Source: Ketobacter sp964016105 (GTDB lineage Bacteria; Pseudomonadota; Gammaproteobacteria; Pseudomonadales; Ketobacteraceae). From it: a stretch of DNA of 64,000 nt. The notes under the pieces were generated by a model, which saw nothing but the letters and a program-made list of their open reading frames with translations, ran no database searches and was not told where the DNA came from. The position numbers and the translations under genes were made by a program. The stretch is from assembly GCA_964016105.1 (NCBI GenBank), contig CAXHEX010000001.1:593098-657097 (forward strand), written 5' to 3'. Each line of letters starts with the position of its first letter. The first letter of the stretch is position 1. Below are positions 24,996-34,469 of this stretch, piece after piece.

Positions 24996-27125
24996 TCAGC
25001 CCAATTTTTCCATCAAATACTCCTGAGCCGAAATTCGCTCCTCGCCTTCGCTGATGCTCACCCTAGTGTAGTTACCTTCTGAATTCATCAGCCAGGCTTG
25101 ACTGTTGTCTTTGAGATAGATCTCCAGGCCTTCTTTGTACACCCGTTTGCGTAATTTGGGATCTATCATGGGGAAGCCCACTTCCACTCTGCGATACAGA
25201 TTGCGTTCCATCAGGTCGGCGCTGGCACAGTAAATCTGATATTCACCATTGTTATGGAAATAGTAAACCCGGGTGTGCTCAAGGAACCGGCCCACGATGG
25301 AGCGTACTTCTATGTTGTCCGATACCCCGGGTATCCCCGGTCGTAGACAGCACATGCCACGAACAATGAGTTTTATTTCTACTCCGGCTTGGGACGCTTG
25401 ATACAAAGCCTGAATCACTGACACATCCGTGAGGGAATTGCACTTGAAAATGAGCTTTGCCGGTTTGCCTTTGGCTGCCGCATCCCGTTCTGCGTCTATT
25501 TTTTGTAGCAGCAACTCTTTTAGGAATGTGAAAGGTGCATGGTACAAGTGCTTAAGCTGAGCGGGCTTTCCCATCCCCGTGAGTTCTTGAAAAATTTTGT
25601 GTACGTCTTCCGCCAACTCTTCATTGGTGCTAAACAAGCTGTAGTCGGAATAGAGCCGGGCAGTGCCCGCATGGTAATTGCCCGTACCCATGTGTATGTA
25701 ACGTCTTAGTTTGTCGCCTTCACGGCGTACCACCAACATCATTTTGGCATGGGTTTTATGGCCAACAATGCCGTATACCACCACAACCCCCGCTTCCTGC
25801 AGACGGCTGGCGATTTCCAGGTTACTTTCTTCGTCGAATCGTGCCCTTAGCTCTACCACTGCGGTGACTTCTTTACCGTTGCGGGCGGCTTCCACCAAGA
25901 GATCCAGAATTTCTGAATTGGTGCCGGTCCGATACAGTGTCTGCTTGATGGCCACCACATCGTCATCTCTTGCAGCCTGGCGCAAAAAGTTGATGACGGG
26001 AGTGAAGGATTCATAGGGATGATTCAGTAATACATCACCGGAACTGATAGCAGAAAACATGCGATCGCTACGGCTTAAGCTGGAAGGTAGCTTGGGTTTG
26101 AAGGGTGCAAATTCGTGGACGGGTTTCGCCACGTCCAATACCCGCATCATCCGCGTTAGGTTTACGGGTCCATTGACTTTGTAAAGTTGGCTTTCATTGA
26201 GGCCAAATTTCTTCAGTAAGAAGACCACCAGGTTGTCCGGCATGTTGTCCGCCACTTCCAGTCGCACTTCTTCGCCGTAGCGGCGTGAAAACAGTTCGCC
26301 TTTCAGCGCCGTGGACAAATCTTCTACCTTTTCTTCGTCCAGAAACAAATCGGAATTACGCGTTAGACGGAATTGGTAACAGCCTGTGGCTTTCATGCCC
26401 GGAAACAGTGAACTGGCGTGGTAGTGAATCACGGAAGAGAGAAACACAAAGTTGTCGCCGCTTTCGCATACTTCATCTGGCAAACGAATTATGCGGGGAA
26501 GTGACTTAGGCGCGGGTACCACTGCCATATTGAGCTGTCGGCCAAAGGCGTCTTTGCCTTCCAGGGTTACTAGAAAGTTAAGGCTCTTATTTACCAGGCG
26601 TGGAAAGGGGTGGGCTAAGTCCAAACCAATGGGGGTGAGCACCGGCGCCACTTGTTTGCGGTAATATTGCTTTATCCACTGGAGCTGTTCCGCTGTCCAA
26701 CTGTCCCGCGCCACAAAGTGGATATTTTCCTGGGCCAACAGAGGTAACATTTCATCGTTAAGTAGTTTGTACTGGCTTTGGATCGCCACCTGGCAGCGTT
26801 CACTGATTTGCCGTAGTACTTCTCTTGGTTTGGTTCCGTCCGCTTCGGGGCGTGCCTGGTCGTAGGTGATATCCCGTTGCAGGCCCGCCAGTCTAACCTC
26901 AAAAAATTCGTCCATATTACTGCTGAATATCAGCAGGAACTTCAGCCGCTCCATCAGGGGCAAGGAAGTATCTTCTGCTTGCGCCAGTACCCGCAGATTA
27001 AACTGAAGTAAGCTCAGATATCGGTTGGCGTAGAGAGAGCTGTCATTGAGATCCAGCGCGGGCACGGCTTCTTCCTCAGTGGGTATTAGAGGCGTGTCGC
27101 CGTCTACGATTTGATTGCTTGTCAT
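24996..27125 (-). CDS. ppk: Polyphosphate kinase 1
   Basis: PPK1 makes inorganic polyphosphate from ATP. The 709-residue length is normal for the family. Visible parts are the N-terminal helical domain (YANRYLSLLQFNLRVL), SNMDEFFEVR, HPYESFTPVINFL, the autophosphorylated His region HKTHAKMMLVVRR and the second His region RFLEHTRVYYFHN, ending in the Arg-rich phospholipase-D-like core. It converges on the response regulator with a 4-base gap. In Pseudomonas ppk lies beside ppx; here the amide block separates the two. Confidence 0.97.
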   Translation of the reverse strand: MTSNQIVDGDTPLIPTEEEAVPALDLNDSSLYANRYLSLLQFNLRVLAQAEDTSLPLMERLKFLLIFSSNMDEFFEVRLAGLQRDITYDQARPEADGTKPREVLRQISERCQVAIQSQYKLLNDEMLPLLAQENIHFVARDSWTAEQLQWIKQYYRKQVAPVLTPIGLDLAHPFPRLVNKSLNFLVTLEGKDAFGRQLNMAVVPAPKSLPRIIRLPDEVCESGDNFVFLSSVIHYHASSLFPGMKATGCYQFRLTRNSDLFLDEEKVEDLSTALKGELFSRRYGEEVRLEVADNMPDNLVVFLLKKFGLNESQLYKVNGPVNLTRMMRVLDVAKPVHEFAPFKPKLPSSLSRSDRMFSAISSGDVLLNHPYESFTPVINFLRQAARDDDVVAIKQTLYRTGTNSEILDLLVEAARNGKEVTAVVELRARFDEESNLEIASRLQEAGVVVVYGIVGHKTHAKMMLVVRREGDKLRRYIHMGTGNYHAGTARLYSDYSLFSTNEELAEDVHKIFQELTGMGKPAQLKHLYHAPFTFLKELLLQKIDAERDAAAKGKPAKLIFKCNSLTDVSVIQALYQASQAGVEIKLIVRGMCCLRPGIPGVSDNIEVRSIVGRFLEHTRVYYFHNNGEYQIYCASADLMERNLYRRVEVGFPMIDPKLRKRVYKEGLEIYLKDNSQAWLMNSEGNYTRVSISEGEERISAQEYLMEKLG

Positions 27126-27167
27126 GATTGTCCTGTTTTGTCTGCAGCGTTTGCAATGGGGGTCAAG

Positions 27168-28181
27168 TTAGCTGTTGAGCAACTCCGCGGCGTACTTGGC
27201 AAAGTAGGTTAGAATGCCATCGGCGCCAGCGCGTTTAATGCAATTTAACGATTCTAGTGTGACACTTTCTTTACTGAGCCAACCGTTCTCATAGGCGGCC
27301 ATGTGCATGGCGTATTCGCCACTGACCTGATAAACAAAGGTGGGAGCGCCAAATTGGTCTTTGACCTCCCGTACAATGTCCAGATACGGCATACCCGGTT
27401 TTACCATCACCATGTCGGCGCCTTCCTGTAAATCCAATGCCACTTCATGCAGGGCTTCCAGTCGGTTGGCCGGATCCATTTGGTAGGTAAATTTATTACC
27501 CCCCTTCAGATTGCCGGCTGAGCCCACCGCATCCCGAAATGGGCCGTAGTAACTGGACGCGTATTTAGCGGAGTAGGCCATGATGCAGGTATTGATATGG
27601 CCTGCTGCTTCTAATTCCTGGCGAACGGCCCCAATGCGTCCATCCATCATGTCGGAGGGCGCCACCACATCGGCACCGGCCTGGGCATGTGACAGGGCCT
27701 GTTTGATCAAGGCCTCTACCGTGACATCATTAAGCACATAACCGTGCCTGTCGATAATGCCGTCTTGGCCATGGGTGGTAAAGGGGTCCAGCGCCACGTC
27801 GGTAATCACGCCCATGTCCGGTGCCGCTTCTTTAATGGCGGCCACCGCCCGTTGTGCCAGGCCACCGGGGTTGTAGGCTTCCCGGGCATCTTCCGATTTA
27901 TTACCGGGCTCGGTGACGGGAAAAATTGCCATGGCCGGAATACCGAGGGAATACAGTTGCTTGGCTTCCTGTTGAAGCAGATCCAGGGATAAACGCTCCA
28001 CGCCGGGCATGGAAGCCACAGTTTGCCGCTGATTTTGACCCTCCAGCACAAACATGGGGTAGATAAGGTCGCTAGGGGTAATTTGGGTTTCTCTAACCAG
28101 GCGGCGGCTAAAGTCCTGACGTCGCAGTCGACGCATTCGGGTTGCGGGAAAAGGGCCACGATTCAAGGTTCTGTCTGCCAT
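27168..28181 (-). CDS. hemB: Delta-aminolevulinic acid dehydratase (porphobilinogen synthase)
   Basis: HemB joins two 5-aminolevulinate molecules to porphobilinogen in tetrapyrrole synthesis. The 337 residues show the catalytic lysines in AYSAKYASSYYGPF and MVKPGMPYLD. The metal loop reads DVALDPFTTHGQDG with Asp in place of the zinc-binding cysteines, so this is the magnesium-dependent type known from Pseudomonas. It follows ppk on the same strand, with a 42-base gap. Confidence 0.97.
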   Translation of the reverse strand: MADRTLNRGPFPATRMRRLRRQDFSRRLVRETQITPSDLIYPMFVLEGQNQRQTVASMPGVERLSLDLLQQEAKQLYSLGIPAMAIFPVTEPGNKSEDAREAYNPGGLAQRAVAAIKEAAPDMGVITDVALDPFTTHGQDGIIDRHGYVLNDVTVEALIKQALSHAQAGADVVAPSDMMDGRIGAVRQELEAAGHINTCIMAYSAKYASSYYGPFRDAVGSAGNLKGGNKFTYQMDPANRLEALHEVALDLQEGADMVMVKPGMPYLDIVREVKDQFGAPTFVYQVSGEYAMHMAAYENGWLSKESVTLESLNCIKRAGADGILTYFAKYAAELLNS

Positions 28182-28440
28182 GGATTCGCCTTCAATTTGA
28201 AACGATTAAAACGGTTGAACGTGGGTCATACGTCCAGTGATACAAACCGTTATAATAGCGGATTGCGAAGGTTACGTCAGAGCAGCGATCCAAAATGGGG
28301 AAAAAAGCCATTGCTTAGCTCAAAACACCACTGAAACGGGAAGCACCCTATGGTGGCCGGTGCGTGGTTGAGACTAAGTCGAAAGCAGAATATGCTTTAG
28401 CTGTGAGCAAGCACTTTAAATAGAAAATGAGAGAGACCAA
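28182..28440. promoter_or_regulatory. Divergent intergenic region hemB-elbB
   Basis: These 259 bases hold the promoters for the leftward hemB-ppk and rightward elbB transcripts. I see no gene, repeat or convincing terminator; a weak GCACC/GGTGC pair near 28343-28363 is noted only. Confidence 0.35.
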
Positions 28441-29097
28441 ATGAGTAAGAAAGTAGCGGTTATATTATCAGGGTGTGGTGTATACGATGGTGCTGAAGTT
28501 TATGAGGCTACTCTTGTGCAATTGCGGCTGGATGAGGCTGGTGTAGCGTTTCAGTGCATGGCTCCAAACCAGGATCAAATGCATGTGCTGAATCACATTA
28601 CCGGGGAAGAAATGCCCGAATCTCGTAATGTGTTGGTGGAAGCATCGCGGTTATGTCGCGGAAATATAATTGACCTGGCAGAAGCCAATCCCGCTGATTA
28701 CGATGCCGTTATTGTCCCCGGTGGTTTTGGCGTGGCGAAAAACCTGTCGTCTTTTGCTGTGAACGGTACGGAAATGACGGTTAATGCGGATTTGGTAGAG
28801 TTCATTCAGGCCATGCACAAAGACCGTAAGCCTGTGGGTTTGGTGTGTATCGCTCCGGCGTTGGCACCAAAGCTGTTCGGCGAAGGTGTAAGCTGCACTT
28901 TGGGCAGCAGTGAGGATGAAGCCGCTCAGGCGGTCACCGCTATGGGTGGTCAACACGTCGCCTGTGCGGTAGATGATATTGTCATTGATGAAGAACGTAA
29001 GCTGATTACTACACCGGCTTATATGCTGGCAAGCAGTATCAGTGAAGCCTCTGCGGGCATCACCAAATTGGTAACAGAGGTATTGGAAAGAGCCTAG
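28441..29097 (+). CDS. elbB: Isoprenoid biosynthesis glyoxalase ElbB
   Basis: ElbB is a DJ-1/class-I amidotransferase-like protein of 218 residues, the usual length. It shows LSGCGVYDGAEVYEATL, YDAVIVPGGFGVAKNLSSFA and the nucleophile-elbow cysteine in LVCIAPALAPKL. The E. coli protein was linked to isoprenoid formation and has weak glyoxalase activity. It is preceded by GAGAGA a few bases before the ATG and followed after 4 bases by a membrane protein gene, probably in the same transcript. Confidence 0.93.
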   Translation: MSKKVAVILSGCGVYDGAEVYEATLVQLRLDEAGVAFQCMAPNQDQMHVLNHITGEEMPESRNVLVEASRLCRGNIIDLAEANPADYDAVIVPGGFGVAKNLSSFAVNGTEMTVNADLVEFIQAMHKDRKPVGLVCIAPALAPKLFGEGVSCTLGSSEDEAAQAVTAMGGQHVACAVDDIVIDEERKLITTPAYMLASSISEASAGITKLVTEVLERA

Positions 29098-29101
29098 CTC
29101 A

Positions 29102-30004
29102 GTGCCAAATACCCTTGCTCACATAGGTGTCCAAACCTTAATTACCCGGGGTCTGTTTAAACAGGCTGATCTGCGTTTCGTGTTGTTGGGTTGCATCATT
29201 CCCGATTTGCCTTGGATATTGCAGCGCTTGGTTGCGCTGCTATCCATGGTCGATGCTTACCAGTTACGCAGCTATGCCATAGCCCAAGCGGCTCTTTTCA
29301 TGTGCATACCTGCGTGCATTGGCGTTGCTGTGCTAACCCAACAAAAGGCCAAGACCTTTGTCATTCTACTGTTTGGTTGCGTGTTGCACCTGTTGTTGGA
29401 TGCCATGCAAACCAAGTGGGCCAATGGTGTGCATCTATTTGCTCCGTTCGATTGGTCGTTACTGAACTTTGGATGGTATTGGCCCGAATCACCCATCACC
29501 TATATATTGTCAGCCCTGGGTCCGTTGATGGTGATTTACTATTGGCGGGGTTTGTTTTTAACCCCGGTTCCTCTCCATTTTGCAGTCAAGCCAGTGGTGC
29601 TGAGTATTTTATTCTTCCTGGTTTATTTTGTGGGTCCAGTGCTGTCAATGAATGCTGTTTGGCACGCAGATAATCACTACGTTGCCACCCTGGCTCAGCC
29701 GGAGAAAGCGGGCAAGTACGTGGAGATTGATCGTCGGCCACTGCGGCTGGATGAAAACGGTCAGGCTACTTTAAGGGGGATTGCTGGCGAAGATTTCAAA
29801 CTGGATCAACATTTTGAATATCCAGCCAAGGTGTCCATCAAAGGACAATTTAAATCAGATTGGGTTTTGCAAATTACACAGGTTCATTATCACCAAGGAG
29901 CGCTTCGTGATTGGTTCTCCTATCTTGGATTGCTGGTGGTATTGATGTCCTTTGTGGTGCCTTTTGTCTATTCCTTTATTGCAGGCAAGCGAGAGCAAGC
30001 TTAA
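29102..30004 (+). CDS. Inner membrane protein, YdjM/metal-dependent hydrolase-like
   Basis: The GTG start (29102) lies 4 bases after elbB. The 300-residue protein has about six hydrophobic spans. It begins PNTLAHIGVQTLI, then IIPDLPWI and HLLLDAMQTKW, the His/Asp pattern of the YdjM (PF04307) LexA-regulated membrane hydrolase-like family. A periplasmic or cytosolic beta-like segment (about 200-270) precedes the last span. Activity has not been shown for most members; the metal-hydrolase idea is inference from the H/D pattern. Confidence 0.7.
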   Translation: MPNTLAHIGVQTLITRGLFKQADLRFVLLGCIIPDLPWILQRLVALLSMVDAYQLRSYAIAQAALFMCIPACIGVAVLTQQKAKTFVILLFGCVLHLLLDAMQTKWANGVHLFAPFDWSLLNFGWYWPESPITYILSALGPLMVIYYWRGLFLTPVPLHFAVKPVVLSILFFLVYFVGPVLSMNAVWHADNHYVATLAQPEKAGKYVEIDRRPLRLDENGQATLRGIAGEDFKLDQHFEYPAKVSIKGQFKSDWVLQITQVHYHQGALRDWFSYLGLLVVLMSFVVPFVYSFIAGKREQA

Positions 30005-30011
30005 TGGTTTG

Positions 30012-30977
30012 TTAGTCCCAGTATTCGTGAAACGTTTTTTCTAGTTGCGGTTTATTGTACAGTTTCACTTTTTCAACCATGGCTTCTCGTATTTCGTTAT
30101 TGTTACGATAGTGGTTGAGTGCCATCACAATAGTCGTTGCTTGTTGCAAACCGGCCTGTTCCAGCTGTAACAGTAGATAGTCTAAAGCGGCTTTTGATCG
30201 ATGCAATGCAATGGCTTTAATCAAATGTTTTTGCTGCTGGCCCAACGCGCCTTGGTCAAGTGTTTGCTGTAGTAACCTAAGCGCATATTCAGAGGGGCAC
30301 TGGGCAATGGCCAGGGCCGCGTATTCCACCCACTCTTCATTATCGTGTTGAAGGTAGCCCGCTACAAATTCCAGACTGTAGTCTGGTTCTACGGTAATCA
30401 GCTGATAAAAACACTCTCCTATAATGTAGGCATCCTCATCACCATCCAATACTTTTTCCCTCAACAGTAATTCTGCCTGGGCTGAGGCAAGGCAGGACAT
30501 GGCTTTAACCGCCCCCAGACGTGCCTGAGGTTCTGCATCGTGTAATAAATTCAGAATCTGAAAAACCATCCTGGAATTGGGAGACAAGGTTAGCCCCAGT
30601 GCCCCCCAGCAGCGTACTTCCACGGCGGTGTCGACACTACCTCCCCATACCGGTTCATGTTGTCGGCATTGAATGGCCCTGATGTAAAAATCATCATCAA
30701 GATGGTCTAACTCGAATAGGGTTTGAACGATGGCTTTTTTCGCGAAACAGCCTTTGTCCTTATCTGGTTTTTCTTCGAAATAGCTAAACGCGGCTTTTAG
30801 TGGTTTAAGGTATTGATCAAAGTAATATTGACCACATATTTTCGCCGCTTTGGCCACCAGGCGATTGTGCTTAGCTTTGCTGGCTTTTGCTAAAAGTTCA
30901 TGGCCATAAACATTCTCTGAGTTGAAATCCAGGTTGTCCAGTTGCTCAATTTTCTGATCTGGGGTCAGTCTGGCCAT
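30012..30977 (-). CDS. HEAT-repeat-like helical protein
   Basis: This 321-residue soluble protein is built almost wholly of helix pairs with the HEAT/PBS-lyase spacing, for example EVRCWGALGLTL, QARLGAVKAMSCLASAQAELLLREKV and EEWVEYAALAIAQCPSEYALRLLQQTL. There are no signal peptide, membrane span or catalytic motif. Such proteins are scaffolds or partners. It lies between a membrane protein gene (convergent) and a sensor kinase gene, with a 13-base tandem repeat in its upstream region. Confidence 0.7.
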   Translation of the reverse strand: MARLTPDQKIEQLDNLDFNSENVYGHELLAKASKAKHNRLVAKAAKICGQYYFDQYLKPLKAAFSYFEEKPDKDKGCFAKKAIVQTLFELDHLDDDFYIRAIQCRQHEPVWGGSVDTAVEVRCWGALGLTLSPNSRMVFQILNLLHDAEPQARLGAVKAMSCLASAQAELLLREKVLDGDEDAYIIGECFYQLITVEPDYSLEFVAGYLQHDNEEWVEYAALAIAQCPSEYALRLLQQTLDQGALGQQQKHLIKAIALHRSKAALDYLLLQLEQAGLQQATTIVMALNHYRNNNEIREAMVEKVKLYNKPQLEKTFHEYWD

Positions 30978-31027
30978 ATTCCTATGCTCAATATGATCAA
31001 AATCATCAGTATAAATGAGTTGCGTTC

Positions 31028-31079
31028 TTAGTTCTTTTAATTAGTTCCTTTAGTTAGTTACTTTATTTAGTTCCTCGGG
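31028..31079. repeat. Four tandem copies of a 13-base repeat
   Basis: Units begin at 31028, 31041, 31054 and 31067: TTAGTTCTTTTAA, TTAGTTCCTTTAG, TTAGTTACTTTAT and TTAGTTCCTCGGG. TTAGTT is constant, and the last unit diverges at its end. They lie 51-102 bases upstream of the HEAT-repeat gene (minus strand) and after the kinase stop, so they may sit in the promoter or leader of the HEAT gene. Confidence 0.85.
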
Positions 31080-31119
31080 GTTGTTCTGGGGGGTAGTGAA
31101 TAGATCGTGGTTGTCTTGC

Positions 31120-33027
31120 TTAGGCTAGCTTTGAAGCTACTTCATCGCTTCCAAAATAGCTACGCTGAGCGGGTATTACCAAAGAAAAATGACTTCCCAC
31201 TCCGTATTCGCTTTTCACATGGATGGTGCCACCCAGTAGCCCGCTGAGCTTTTCTACAATGGCCAGTCCCAACCCAGTACCATAACCAATGGGTTGGTTG
31301 CTTGCCTCATCCAACTGTTCGTAACGCTCAAATAATCTGCACACGTCTTCTTGTTTTATTCCGATACCCGTGTCGGAAACAGTTAAGGTAACGGTTTGTG
31401 CTTTGTCGTCAAAGCTAACGCTGAGTTTCACCCAACCTATATCGGTGAACTTTATGGCATTGGATAGCAGGTTAATCAAAATTTGAACAAGTCTAACGGG
31501 GTCGGTCTCTATGTTGACAATGTTGGTGGATTTTTCCACCAGTAATTGAATCCCTTTTTCCTCGGCAGCGTCACTCATTTGTTCGATAATATCCTGGCAA
31601 AGCTGTTGCAAATCTACCTGTTGAATATTTACATCCAGCTTGTCCGCCTCAAGTTTGCTTAGATCTAGTATGTCATTGATCATGCTCAACAGATGGCGTC
31701 CGTTACGCTCCACCGTGGTTAGAGCGTTAAGCTGTCTATCCGTTAGGTTATCGGGGTTTTTAAGTATGCGCACGGTATAGCCAATCACGGAGTTGAGGGG
31801 GGTTCTGAGTTCGTGGGACATATTGGCAAGGAAATCCGTTTTTATGGATAGGGCTTTTTCTGTACGTTTCTTGGCCTCGACTAATTCTGCAATTAGGCCT
31901 TGCTGGACTTCGAATGAGTGTTCTGTTCTTTGTAAGAGTAAATGGGTTTCCTCATTTTTACTTTTGAAAACCTGGGCCGCGTTGGCCAAATGCCCGATTT
32001 CATCTTCTCTGTTTTGGCCAGGTATTTGACTGACAATTTTCCCTGCGGCCAAATGATTAAACACAGTTGTAATCTGTTGGATGGGTTTGGTAATCAGTCG
32101 GAAAAAGTAAACAGGCACCACTATAGCGATTAAAAATCCGATCACTGAAATTAGGAAAATAAACAGTTTGCGTTGATTCATTGAGTTTCTGGTGCTGGCG
32201 AGCTCCATATCAGCATGACTGCGAACGCGATCTGCCAAATCATTACTGTGGTAGATAATCTCATTGGCTGAGCCGGCCATCACCACATTGATCAAGTAGA
32301 TATAGCTGCGGGAAAGCGCCACAATACGGGAGAGCTTCTTTTCATAGTCTTTGAGCTCACTCAAGAACAATCCCTGGCTCATAATGTCGGGAATCAGTTC
32401 TGGGGTCCGCGTACGAATGTCTCTTATGTGTAGATTGAATTCATTTAGATAGCGGTGATTACTCAGGGTTAGATAGCCAATGGATTGGGCGTGGGCGCTG
32501 GCCAGTTTGGCCATCAGTTCTGCTTTCTCCAGACTGGGGGTATTGGCCTGCTCTATAATTGAGCGCAGCCGGTGTGTGCCTGTTTCGATGTGCTGTTCAA
32601 CCATTTCAGCTCTTTGCTGCCGGTAATTCACAACCACATCAAAATTACTTTTATACTCTTCCAGATGATGGGATATTCCACCTAGGGAGCCTGCTTCATC
32701 GTAGGTTTGCATCAGGGCTCGGCTCTTCAAATTGGCGATGGCTTCGGTCAGGCTTGCATAGAGCGATTCCACTTTCTCCGCAGAGCTGGCTGTGGCGTGT
32801 TTTTTGTAGATTAAAACATTGCGCTGCAGGTCGATTACATCCCTTTGCAGCATGAGGGTGGCTTCCAATAGGGAATCTCGCTTTGACGTATTTTCCAGGG
32901 TGGAAATAAACACCTGGTGTGTAATAACGTTGTAGTAAGCGATCAACAGCAAAGGCACTGCCAACATAAGAAACGCGGCGGTGATTTGAAACTTGATTGA
33001 GTGATAGTTCAGTTTCATGGCAGCCAA
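31120..33027 (-). CDS. HAMP sensor histidine kinase
   Basis: This 635-residue inner membrane sensor has a first span (about 14-34), a helical periplasmic domain (35-285), a second span (288-309), HAMP (310-360), a coiled coil, the dimerisation domain with H405 (NMSHELRTPLNS) and an ATPase domain with NLLSNAIKF, DTGIGIK and GTGLGLA. It lacks a receiver domain and no response regulator is adjacent, so its partner is elsewhere. It starts 10 bases after a Tat-exported binding protein gene, suggesting that protein presents a ligand to it. Confidence 0.92.
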   Translation of the reverse strand: MAAMKLNYHSIKFQITAAFLMLAVPLLLIAYYNVITHQVFISTLENTSKRDSLLEATLMLQRDVIDLQRNVLIYKKHATASSAEKVESLYASLTEAIANLKSRALMQTYDEAGSLGGISHHLEEYKSNFDVVVNYRQQRAEMVEQHIETGTHRLRSIIEQANTPSLEKAELMAKLASAHAQSIGYLTLSNHRYLNEFNLHIRDIRTRTPELIPDIMSQGLFLSELKDYEKKLSRIVALSRSYIYLINVVMAGSANEIIYHSNDLADRVRSHADMELASTRNSMNQRKLFIFLISVIGFLIAIVVPVYFFRLITKPIQQITTVFNHLAAGKIVSQIPGQNREDEIGHLANAAQVFKSKNEETHLLLQRTEHSFEVQQGLIAELVEAKKRTEKALSIKTDFLANMSHELRTPLNSVIGYTVRILKNPDNLTDRQLNALTTVERNGRHLLSMINDILDLSKLEADKLDVNIQQVDLQQLCQDIIEQMSDAAEEKGIQLLVEKSTNIVNIETDPVRLVQILINLLSNAIKFTDIGWVKLSVSFDDKAQTVTLTVSDTGIGIKQEDVCRLFERYEQLDEASNQPIGYGTGLGLAIVEKLSGLLGGTIHVKSEYGVGSHFSLVIPAQRSYFGSDEVASKLA

Positions 33028-33037
33028 TCAAACTCCC

Positions 33038-34339
33038 CTATGATGCGAGGAATTCATACCATTTTTGCAGTGAATAGTCGTAGGTTGGCATGACCGTATT
33101 CCACACCGCCACATTGCTGAAGCGGGTTTCGTAGGATCCACCTGTACGCACTTCACCGGGTTTTACTGCGATCCTGCCATCGGTACCCTTCAGCGATGTT
33201 TTCGCTTCCTTTCCATCGTACCAATAGTCCCATTCCTCAGTGGATAACAGTTCCCTGGATCGTTGTGCATTGGATATGTAGTAACCCTGGCGAGCAATAA
33301 AAGCACCGGGCCATCCACTGAGCCACCAATTCATATAGTCATAGGCGGCGTCTTCCTGGTGGCCTTTGCATTCTGAAGACAAGCACATGACTCCGTGCCA
33401 GGCGCGATAGCCTTCTTTGGGGGCTGCATAAATCACTGGAATGCCGGCACCATTGAGGGACGATACTGCCGGTGAAAACATGCTCTCGATAACCACTCGG
33501 CCGGTTTTCATAAATTCTACGGATTCGGGAACCGAAGTCCAAAAGCCGTTGAAGTGTCCCGCTTGTTTCTTGCTATCCAGAATTTGAAACAGTGAGTCCA
33601 GCTCCTGTCTGCTGATATTACCCAGGTCCTTGAATGTCATCAGGCCAGACGCTTGCACTGCCAGGGCCATATCGAACAGACCGATGGTGGGGGCGTTTAC
33701 AACCCCTACTTTGCCGTGATAGCGCTCGTCTAACAACCATGCCCAGCTTTCAGTTTGGTAGGGAATACCTTTTTTGATCTGATCCAGGTTGTAGCCAAAT
33801 GAATCCACATTATGAACGTAGGGCAGAAAGCTTATTTGGTCAGATCGCTCTGATCCTATGTTTCCGGAACTGTTCACGTACAATAATTTATGGGGTGCAT
33901 CACCGGCACCGATATTGGCATTGGCAACCACCTTTCCGGTTTTCGACAGGTCGTTTACCTCGTCCCAGTTTTTTATTCGATTTCGATCGATGGCTTTGAT
34001 GGATCCGGTCCTCCACAGCACGTTAATACTGTTGGACCATTGTTCGTACAAATCAAATGACTCGGGAAACATGGACGCTTTCTGCAAGACGGCGGCACTG
34101 CCTTTTGCTTCAAATTCCAACTGGATGCCCAGGTCTGCCATGGCTCGCTGGCGGATTTCTTCCTGTAAGGTCACATGGGTTCCCAGGATGCGCAGACGAA
34201 CCGGCTTTTTACTAAATACATAGGGCGCTTTACCCATACCTGCCAGGCCTAAGGCCGCCACAGATGCTGTTTTAACCAACTGGCGGCGAGAAAGGGTGGA
34301 TTGGTCAGGGGTGGATGTGGCTTTGGCCTTGGCTTCCAT
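33038..34339 (-). CDS. Tat-exported extracellular solute-binding protein
   Basis: Chosen start 34339 (MEAKAKATST) has AGGAAG 9 bases upstream; an ATG 27 bases earlier is open. The 433-residue protein carries a twin-arginine signal (SRRQLVKTASVAALGLAG, R18-R19). The mature part is a cluster-D binding fold of the spermidine/iron type, with a late YDYMNWWLSGWPG. No ABC permease or ATPase gene is present around it. The pair with the kinase gene suggests a sensory role rather than uptake; the ligand is unknown. Confidence 0.85.
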   Translation of the reverse strand: MEAKAKATSTPDQSTLSRRQLVKTASVAALGLAGMGKAPYVFSKKPVRLRILGTHVTLQEEIRQRAMADLGIQLEFEAKGSAAVLQKASMFPESFDLYEQWSNSINVLWRTGSIKAIDRNRIKNWDEVNDLSKTGKVVANANIGAGDAPHKLLYVNSSGNIGSERSDQISFLPYVHNVDSFGYNLDQIKKGIPYQTESWAWLLDERYHGKVGVVNAPTIGLFDMALAVQASGLMTFKDLGNISRQELDSLFQILDSKKQAGHFNGFWTSVPESVEFMKTGRVVIESMFSPAVSSLNGAGIPVIYAAPKEGYRAWHGVMCLSSECKGHQEDAAYDYMNWWLSGWPGAFIARQGYYISNAQRSRELLSTEEWDYWYDGKEAKTSLKGTDGRIAVKPGEVRTGGSYETRFSNVAVWNTVMPTYDYSLQKWYEFLAS

Positions 34340-34469
34340 GGGGAGTATCTTCCTAATATTAGGCACTTACTGCGAATGCTATGGGCCCGTTTCATTCCCT
34401 GTAACGGGGACCAATTTAAAGTGTAATTTAGAATGGTTTAACTGCAAGGCGGGGTCTAGGTTGATTAGG

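Noticed and set aside
29191..29673. 160-codon frame inside the YdjM-like gene
   Set aside because: Alternate frame of a convincing membrane protein; Cys/His-rich shadow sequence.
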